This document shows, piece after piece, positions 57,001-64,000 of a DNA stretch of 64,000 nucleotides; positions within the stretch are counted from its first letter, which is position 1, and each line of letters begins with the position of its first letter. Under the pieces are notes generated by a model, which was not told the DNA's origin, did not search any database, and saw only the letters and a list, made by a program, of their open reading frames with translations. The translations under genes and the position numbers were made by a program. Source of the DNA: Pontederia crassipes (Eukaryota > Streptophyta > Magnoliopsida > Commelinales > Pontederiaceae); NCBI GenBank assembly GCA_030549335.1, contig CM060194.1:58122547-58186546 (forward strand), given 5' to 3'.

Positions 57001-57385
57001 CATCCTTAATTAATTTAGATGAACTCCAAATCCTAGAAGAACCTTCCTCATAGATAGTTAAACATTTTTAGACTTCATTCTAGCATTTATAATTCAGTTT
57101 TGATAAATTTCCAAAACCCAAAAATCTGTTATCATTTCACTTTCCATAAAAAAAATCTGTTTTCACTTCCCTTTGAAAATCTGTTTTTAGCCATTAAAGT
57201 AGAACTAATTTAGATTGTTTTAGGGTGCCTTAGACTTCAAATTCTTGTGGATACGACAACCTGAGTCTACTACAACTTACCTGTGCACTTGCAGCTAGTG
57301 AATTGGGAGACAAAAAAAAATGAAAAATTGACATTTTCTTTAATTTAAGTAAGTTATCACTACTCAATCCCAAATATCACTATCA
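54025..57385 (+). repeat. 5' LTR of the long-LTR element
   Basis: TGATCACTTG...CACTATCA, 3361 bp. About 54230-54750 is rich in CAAGTTATCATT / AAGTTATCGTT words. A TATATAA box lies at 55067-55073. About 55400-56720 is a diverged tandem array with period about 175-200 bp. Open stretches at 55039-55269 and 56272-56478 recur identically placed in the 3' LTR and are not genes. Confidence 0.9.
55427..56720. repeat. Diverged ~190-bp tandem repeats inside the LTR
   Basis: The word TTCAGAAATGAATCAAGA or a close variant recurs at about 55427, 55618, 55814, 56001, 56200, 56376, 56549 and 56681. In most units it is preceded by CTGAGAGGTT and ATCTTGTTC-like words and followed by AATCTGATTT-rich sequence. 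The spacing is 173-199 bp except for the last, shorter unit. The 3' LTR (from about 62262) and the solo LTR carry the same array. Confidence 0.75.
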
Positions 57386-57391
57386 AGTTTT

Positions 57392-57409
57392 TGGCGCCGT
57401 TGCCGGGGA
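57392..57409 (+). other. Primer-binding site of the long-LTR element
   Basis: TGGCGCCGTTGCCGGGGA, six bases after the LTR end, identical in sequence and spacing to 15700-15717. Confidence 0.85.
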
Positions 57410-57589
57410 TTTGAGGTCAATTAGGCTAACTTAGATAGTTTAGATTAGTTTTAGATTAGTTTTTAGTTTATTTGTTTGGCCAATTTTCAGTTTTTGCAAG
57501 TTATCATTCTGAATTTTTTTTTCTTTTCAATTCTATACAGATTTCTTTCTTTTTATGCAATTGATACTTCTGAATTGATTTTATGCAGA

Positions 57590-57790
57590 TTTGGAGCTTC
57601 AAGGAGACCTCTACGTATCTGATCCTCAACTGAAAGAAGATTCAATAGGAGAAGGAGATTGCAAAGAGAAGAGGCTAGGAGAAGAACTTTTGAGAAGGAG
57701 GCTACCAATCAAAACAAGGCTGCTCCTAGGACATTTAGGGATCGTTATTCACCCAGCAATTGCAGAAAATTATGAATTTGACTTCTGAGA
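57590..57790 (+). pseudogene. Remnant of an Athila/Tat-type gag start
   Basis: After an acceptor-like TTTTATGCAG (about 57578-57587), one frame reads an Arg/Glu-rich stretch ending AAPRTFRDRYSPSN, like the N-terminal end of plant Athila/Tat gag proteins. It is short and decayed. It is the best hint to where this element came from. Confidence 0.4.
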
Positions 57791-57805
57791 GAGAAAGAAG
57801 AAAAG

Positions 57806-59074
57806 ATGGATATGAGTTGTCAAACTTGGTCCTATGACTATTATCAATCAAGTGAAACACCCTTGAGCCAGGAGGAATTGGATTCTATAGTTGAAGAACC
57901 ATCACAAGTTCATTGCAATCAAGGATCACCACAATTTCAACAGCCCTCTAATGCTTACATGTATGTCTCATATGGTCATGAAAGTTCTAATTACTGGAAT
58001 CAAGAGGAAGGTTTCTCAACTAGTAGTCATCATATTTCAAATTATTGGAATCCTGAGCAAGACTTCTCAAGCAGCAATCATTATGTTTATGACTCACAAA
58101 ATCATTTGTATTACCATCACAATCAAGGTCAAGAGTCAAATTTTCAGGTTGCTACCATGGATATTTCAGAAAATCAGCAATCACTTAATCAATCCATAGA
58201 GTCAGAAATGAAGATTATGTTGGAGAACTTCATGAGGCGGCAGGACGAGCAACTTGCAAATTTGGAAAAAATATGTATGAAAGTAGATGTTCTTGGAGCT
58301 GGATATCAAGCCTTGGAGGCCAAGCTTTGTTTGCAGTCCAGTCAAGAAGCCCCACAAATCCAATCTGCCCTTTTGAAAGAAGAAATTCAGGAAATGAAGA
58401 TGGGAATTGAGAAAGAGATGAATGAAGAAAAAGAAGTAGTCATGGAGGCTGAAATTGAAAAGGAGTCTATCACACTTATAGAACAGGCCAAGAAACAAGA
58501 TGAAGTTGCTGAAGTTATTGAAAAAGCTACTCCAATGATACCAGCAATGAATCACATTGAAGACCCACTCATAAGGTTCCCATCCAATGAAGAATTAATT
58601 CTAGAAGACTCTGATTTTGATTATTTGGAGAAACTATCAGATACACACCTTTGTGATGAGGGCTGCAACTCAATTCACTAATTGTCTATCCCTAAAGATG
58701 AGTCACCTCCTGCATCCAACTGTCTAAAAGTTCTACTTGAAGCAATTTGCTCCACAAACCATCATGGATCGGTTGAAGAATGTCAACATCTTAGGGTCAA
58801 AGATGAAGAAACATCAAAAAAGAAGAAGTGGCCTGAACTTGAACTAAGCACTAATTCATTTGAAGTCACTCAAAGTTCCAAAGTCTCACCCATCTCATTT
58901 TCCATTGGGCAACTGGTTATGACAGCAAAGACACATGATGAAACTGAAATGGCCAAGGAGGATACAAAAGTAGAAGAAATTTCTTTCCAAATAGAGGTTA
59001 TAGCAGAATCCAGATTTGTAGAAGGAATTGAACATTCAATGAAGGAAGATCATTGCTTGCCTATTGAAAGATGA
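57806..59074 (+). pseudogene. Gag-tail-like reading region of the long-LTR element
   Basis: Starts at ATG 57806 (MDMSCQTWSYDYYQSSE). The first part is Ser/Tyr/Gln/Asn-rich with repeats of the pattern SNYWN.E..FS. A coiled-coil-like segment follows (IMLENFMRRQDEQLANLEKI), resembling the C-terminal linker of Athila/Tat gag, and then Glu/Lys-rich sequence. About one break is present. No catalytic domain is seen, and whether any product is made is unknown. Confidence 0.5.
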
Positions 59075-60818
59075 AACCAAGAGCTCAAAGATCTTCTAAC
59101 AATGCTGCATTTAAAGAGGCCATTGAAGAAATGGTTGCTTAAACAAGATGGTGATCCAGGAGATTCAGATGTCTTAGATGGGAAGTTATGGAATGAGAAG
59201 TTAGTATATTTCTGGTACAATGAAGGAGGGATACATCCAACTGAAAAACGAAGGTAATTATTGTGAAACTAAGAGATCCATACTTGATTAGTAAAGATGT
59301 CCACAGATTGAGATCTCTACTTGATCATATCACACTATTTAAATCTCCTTGACATCAAGAGTTGTAACAATGTCTAGCCAAAGACATTAAAGAAAGGCAC
59401 TTCTTGGGAGGTAACCCAAGCCATTATCAACCTAATCTTTCTGTTTTTGCAGGAATAAGAGATGAGGAACAGGTTCAATTCACAAGTCTCAAATTCAGGG
59501 AGTACCCATACCCCCTTATTTTTTATTTTTGCACTGAAAACTTAATGATAACTGATAATATTTTTCTCATTATGCTACATTGATCATATTATCATCTGAA
59601 TTAACATTCATTTCAATTATCCCAATCTATTATAGCCCAATTTCAGTGAATTTCAGAAATTCCCAATACATTGCTAAATTCTGTACTAAAAAAAATCTGA
59701 TTAGTTGCAAATCTACCATTCCACTGATATCCTTTGTTTTTCTGCAGGATCAGTTGCAACTAATGAAGGTTAGACCACCCAAGGCTTCTGGATGAAGTGC
59801 CAAGAGAATTCAAACGCTCAATTTAATGCATTTCAATCCCACCCAGCCCTCTCCCTTGCTTCTATTTTTCAACCCTGAGGATAGTGTTGAGAATAAGCTT
59901 GGGGGAGGAAACCTGGTGCTTTTCTAACCTTTACACCATGTTTTCAATTGATTTTAATGTTCATATCATAATTCATACCAGGTTATCATTGGTTTTCATA
60001 AATTATCACTAGTTATCACTCGGTTATCAATTTTTTGACCCAACTCAATTCTGAATTCATTTTGAATCTGAAATGGGTAGAATACTTTATTTTGACAGTG
60101 GGTGCACTCCAATACCAAGTGGCCAACTTGGCCATTAGCCTTCTTGCTTTAATTGGCATTATGAATTCAGATGCATTTGAATAAAATTTTTAGCTGAAAT
60201 TTTTTCCTTTTTGTGGGTCACACTAGTTGATACTTATGGATTGAATTAGTAATATCAGATGTCTAGAAGGGAGTCAAGGCTTTTGCTGCTATGCTAAATA
60301 GGAAAACTTGACTTTTTGGATAAAGGGATCTAAACTATACTTGAGTTTGAACTATTGCTCACTTCATGAACAGGATAGAAAAATGAGAAAAGGGAAAGTA
60401 AAAAGTCATATGCATGCATAGAAAAAAGGAAGAGAGCAAAACTTCCAAAGGAATCTCTCTTCAATGCAAAAAGAAAAAAAAAATTTAGGAGAGCAAAACT
60501 TCCCAAGGAATCTCTCCTAAATAAAGCATGAATAAAAATCAGGTGTTAAACCTGTTTAAACAATTGAAAATCTGTTCATGAAGAGATTTGTAGTTCAACC
60601 CCTTTGTAAAGTTGACAATTCCTACAATTCAAACATGTTATTGCTAGTACTTCTTCCATGGCTTAAATTTGCTTTAGCCTTTGTGATTCCCTAGCTAGAA
60701 TTTGAGTTTTTGGAAAGAATGAAGTGTTGGCAAAGTGGGAAACTCATTGGATTCAATTCAGCTAATCTTTACTTCATTTGTGGACTTTTAATTCAAGTTT
60801 GTCCTTAATTTCTGAATG
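59075..60818 (+). other. 3' non-coding part of the long-LTR element
   Basis: No gene. CTTGGGAGGTAACCCAAG (59403-59420) can form a 6-bp stem and occurs widely after the coding part of Athila/Tat elements. A first purine tract AAGCTTGGGGGAG is at 59895-59907. Two near copies of GAGAGCAAAACTTCC..AGGAATCTCTC lie at about 60432-60465 and 60488-60520. Confidence 0.6.
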
Positions 60819-60859
60819 TTTTGCTTGAGGACAAGCAAAAGGCTAAGCTTGGGGGAGTT
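60819..60859 (+). promoter_or_regulatory. Hairpin plus polypurine tract before the 3' LTR (long-LTR element)
   Basis: TTTTGCTTG-AGGA-CAAGCAAAA (60819-60840) is a perfect 9-bp stem with a 4-base loop. AAGCTTGGGGGAGTT follows and abuts the LTR at 60860. Confidence 0.8.
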
Positions 60860-63800
60860 TGATCACTTGCTGATCACTATATGATTTTAACCCATTTTAG
60901 ATGCAATTCATACATATCGAGTCTCACTTTTGCCTATTTTTGGGCCAATTATACTTGGAATGCAAACATTGTGATAACTAGTTGATATTCCTCATTTCAT
61001 ACTTAATTCCATGTGCATAGAGGTTCTGAAATGCCAAAATCCATTAATATTTAAATTCTATGCCAAGTTATCATTTTGAGGACAAGTTATCATTCCTAAG
61101 TTTCAAGTTATCATTATTTTGAATGAACTTATTTTCAATGGTTTTCTTGCCCTAAATCCATCATTATCATGTATAAATCATATTTGGATAGTCACATCTC
61201 AACTTGTGCAAAGTTTTAAGTCCATTTGAACAAGTTATCATTTTTCAAGTGACAAGTTATCGTTAAAGGGCAATTCTATCATTTCGACATGCAAAACCAT
61301 TAATTCTACACAAGGACCTTAAGCAATCATCTTATTATTGTTCTAACTCATTGCTGGTCAAATTTCATCACATTTGGATAATCAAAACTCAAGTTATGAC
61401 AAGTTATCGTTTTTAAGTCATATAAGTTATCGTTTTTGGGGCACTCAAGTTATCACTTTTAGGAATCTCATTCATATTTGATTTCTGACCTCACTCACTT
61501 GTCACTCTAATCAATTTGATGCCTGACATGCTTTGAACCACCCATATTAGGATATTTTCTAAGATTTCCATAAAGTTATCATTCCGGGCCCTTGAATTCA
61601 TTCATATCGATATAAGTTTTCATTCTTGCACAACACATAAACCCATCTGATAATTGAACTAGTTACCAGCATTATCCTAATCCTTATTTGTCAAAATACT
61701 ACTCAAGAGCTTTGATGCTTGCTGTTTGGGTTTTTGTAGCAAGAAGAAAAGGTGGCCAAAAGGTGGAAAAAGTAGGGGGGACCACTACTTTTTCCTGCAC
61801 AAAAGGGAAGCTGTCACTGCTGGAATTTCTGCAGATGGACAGGTGGCTTAATCAGGAGGATTAGGACCTTTAGATGCTAATCAAAGGGTGGAAAGGAGTG
61901 ATATATAAGCTGGATTTTTCTGGAGGAGAATGGAGGCTGGTCATTCAAGGGTTTGAAGGCAAGAAAGGAGGTGGCAGCTGCTGGATTGCTGCTGCTGGCC
62001 GAGAAGCTTCAAGTAGCCATGAATTGTATCTGTTTCTTATCTCATTTGATGTCAAATCTTGTAATTATGAGGAGCTAAACTCCATTTCTTCTAGGATAGG
62101 GTAGTAGTTTAGATTAGTTTTGGATGGATATGGACTGATTTGTAATCCTGCACTGAAATCAATTCTGGTTTTCAGATTTTAGAACTTTTCTGCACTGATT
62201 CATGTTATCATTAGATCCATTGTAAACCATGATTGAGATGTGTTATTTGATCTAATCACTCTTCAGAATGCATTAGGAGATAAAGTCAAATTTCTGGATT
62301 CCATTTAGTTGCAAATCTGATTTCTGAATTTGGTTTCCTAAAAATCTGATTTCCTATTTTTTCTGAATCTGATTTCCTGAACTGCAGAATCTGTTTGTTA
62401 CTCTCAACCTGATTAATTGAGTCTTTGGAATGTTGGTATTGTCCCTATCTTGTTCAGAAATGAATCAAGATTGTTTGGGCAATCATTTGACTCAAACTAG
62501 ATTTTCCACTGATTCCTGAACAGAAATCAGAAATCTGATTTTTCTGGTTTTACATTTCTGAAATCTGATTTGTTATAAATCTGATCTTGTCATTTGAAGA
62601 CCCTATTTGTATTTATAACTGAGAAGTTATCATTTGGTCTAACCCTTGTTCAGAAATGAATCAAGAATCAATGCCAAGTTCTATATACAAACCCAATTAG
62701 AATTCTGATTTCTACTTTCTGAAATCTGATTTTTCTGAAATCTGAATTTTGATTTTCTTGGGCTGTTTGAATCTGATTGTCATTGGAGATTGAATTAATT
62801 GAACAACTGAGAGGTTAACATCTATCCCAATCTTGTTCAGAAATGAATTGAGAAGCTTTGACATTCCTATGATTCAAATCTGATTTGGTTTTTCCTGATT
62901 TGAATGAATTGAATGAGTTGCTGATTTTTTGGTTTCCTGAATTCCAAAATCTGATTTCCTGGGCTTTGGATCTGATTGTCATCAAGGATTGGATTAATTG
63001 AATATTTGAGAGGCTAATATATGCCCTGATCTTATTCAGAAATGAATCAAGATCTTTGATAATTCATAATTCAAATCTGATTTTTTCCAAAATCTGATTT
63101 CTTAGTTTGATTCTAATTCTATTTTCTGATTGTTTGGAATCTGATTTGTCAATTGTTAATCCCTATTTTATTCAAATCACTGAGAGGTGTACTTTAGGAA
63201 TCCCTTGCAGTCCAGAGATGGGTCAAGGGGCATTTGGCAAACTTGAATTCCATCAATCCACATTGCTGATATTTTTTTCAGAAATGTTGATTTCTATTTT
63301 CTCATTTTTCTAACTTCTGATTTCCATTGTCAACCCTCATATTAATCCACTACTGAGAGGTAGTCTTAAGGGCTTCTTTGAGATCCAGAGATGGGCCAAG
63401 GAGCAATGGGAATTATGAACTCATGTGGCCATATGGTTTGCATTTCCAATTAAGTGTGTTTGTGTGGATTCCAATTTATTTTGCAACCGAGAGGTTGACT
63501 TTGAATCCCCCTTGAATTCAGAGATGAATCATGGAACACAAGCACCATTATTGAGTATATTTTATCCTGGTTTGGTTGATTGGAATGATTCTATCTTTTT
63601 ATGATTGTAAATGCAAGTTATCATTCCAAACTTCCTTGGATTGCAAAAAATCAGCATTGAATCTTTCTTTTGAGCCCAATGATAACTTGATTTTCAGTGA
63701 GGACCCTCTTTTGATTCAACCTAGCTAACAATTATATAATCATATATTACTTAGTTAGAGGCCAATTGAGCTGTGGGAACAGCCATTTTCAAGTTGAATC

Positions 63801-64000
63801 AAAAGTTGGACATTTAGTGATAACTTGTTCCATTCCATCCTTAATTAATTTAGATGAACTCCAAATCCTAGAAGAACCTTCCTCATAGATAGTTAAACAT
63901 TTTTAGACTTCATTCTAGCATTTATAATTCAGTTTTGATAAATTTCCAAAATCCAAAAATCTGTTATCATTTCACTTTCCATAAAAAAAATCTGTTTTCA
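60860..64000 (+). repeat. 3' LTR of the long-LTR element (cut by the window edge)
   Basis: Matches 54025 onward throughout, with about 30 scattered substitutions; 3141 of about 3360 bp are visible. A TATATAA box lies at 61902-61908. Confidence 0.9.

Larger units (their letters stand above)
54025..64000 (+). mobile_element. Non-autonomous LTR element with very long LTRs (runs off the window)
   Basis: The 5' LTR is 54025-57385, the internal region 57386-60859, and the 3' LTR starts at 60860 and continues past the edge. The primer-binding site TGGCGCCGTTGCCGGGGA and the hairpin/purine tract before the 3' LTR are the same as in the Athila-like element. Only a weak gag-like region is present; no pol is seen. 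The LTRs differ by about 30 substitutions over 3.1 kb (about 0.9%, by eye), so it is young. It looks like a LARD-type derivative of an Athila/Tat element. Its insertion site is the LTR of the second gypsy element, with expected duplication GAATA at 54020-54024; the other side is outside the window. Confidence 0.85.

Noticed and set aside
57806-59074. Host gene
   Set aside because: It lies between the primer-binding site and purine tract of a young LTR element and resembles a gag tail.

Overview
The window looks like a gene-poor, repeat-rich block of nuclear DNA from a flowering plant, probably a eudicot. It is AT-rich, carries plant-type LTR retrotransposons (Tekay/Del-like and Athila-like Ty3/gypsy, SIRE-like Ty1/copia) and CACTA transposons ending in CACTACAAGAAA, and has one recognisable host gene family, plant A1 (nepenthesin-like) aspartic proteases. 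I cannot name the species. I saw no tRNA, rRNA, CRISPR or bacterial-type operon.

Layout. (1) 1-1881: right end of a Ty3/gypsy element on +, with its LTR. (2) 1882-2544: host DNA belonging to a tandemly duplicated segment. (3) 2545-31046: a three-level nest. The outermost element is a Tekay-like Ty3/gypsy element on - (flanks TATAG/TACAG). Inside its gag lies a SIRE-like copia element on + (9084-28920, flanks GGCTG). Inside the copia reverse transcriptase region lies an Athila-like non-autonomous element on + (13966-24235, exact flanks AGTGG). The innermost is clearly the youngest, with LTRs about 1% different by eye. (4) 31047-46721: the host array, about three diverged tandem units. Unit A has no gene and carries a CACTA element. 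Unit B carries an intact, intronless aspartic-protease-like gene (36958-38271). Unit C carries a broken copy (42003-44288) with a copia fragment in it, followed by a second CACTA element. (5) 46722-54024: another Tekay-like element on -, incomplete and broken, with a solo LTR (48685-51839, exact flanks TGCTG) inside. (6) 54025 to the window edge: a non-autonomous LTR element with very long LTRs (3361 bp), of the same family as the solo LTR and in the opposite orientation.

The only likely working host protein is the unit B product. It is a secreted, probably GPI-anchored aspartic-protease homologue that has lost the first catalytic Asp and the Gly of its motif, alters the second motif, and carries 16 N-glycosylation sequons. 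The remaining coding sequence belongs to retrotransposon fossils, described here by element, part and approximate number of breaks only.

The most unusual general pattern is that most element families here are filled with their own short repeated word: TTACGGCCGA in the Athila-like element, CGGTCGACCG in the copia element and in one gypsy LTR, AAGTTATC in the long-LTR element, GACGGTT/AACCGTC and CCGGATCCGG in the CACTA pair. Several of these words are palindromes.
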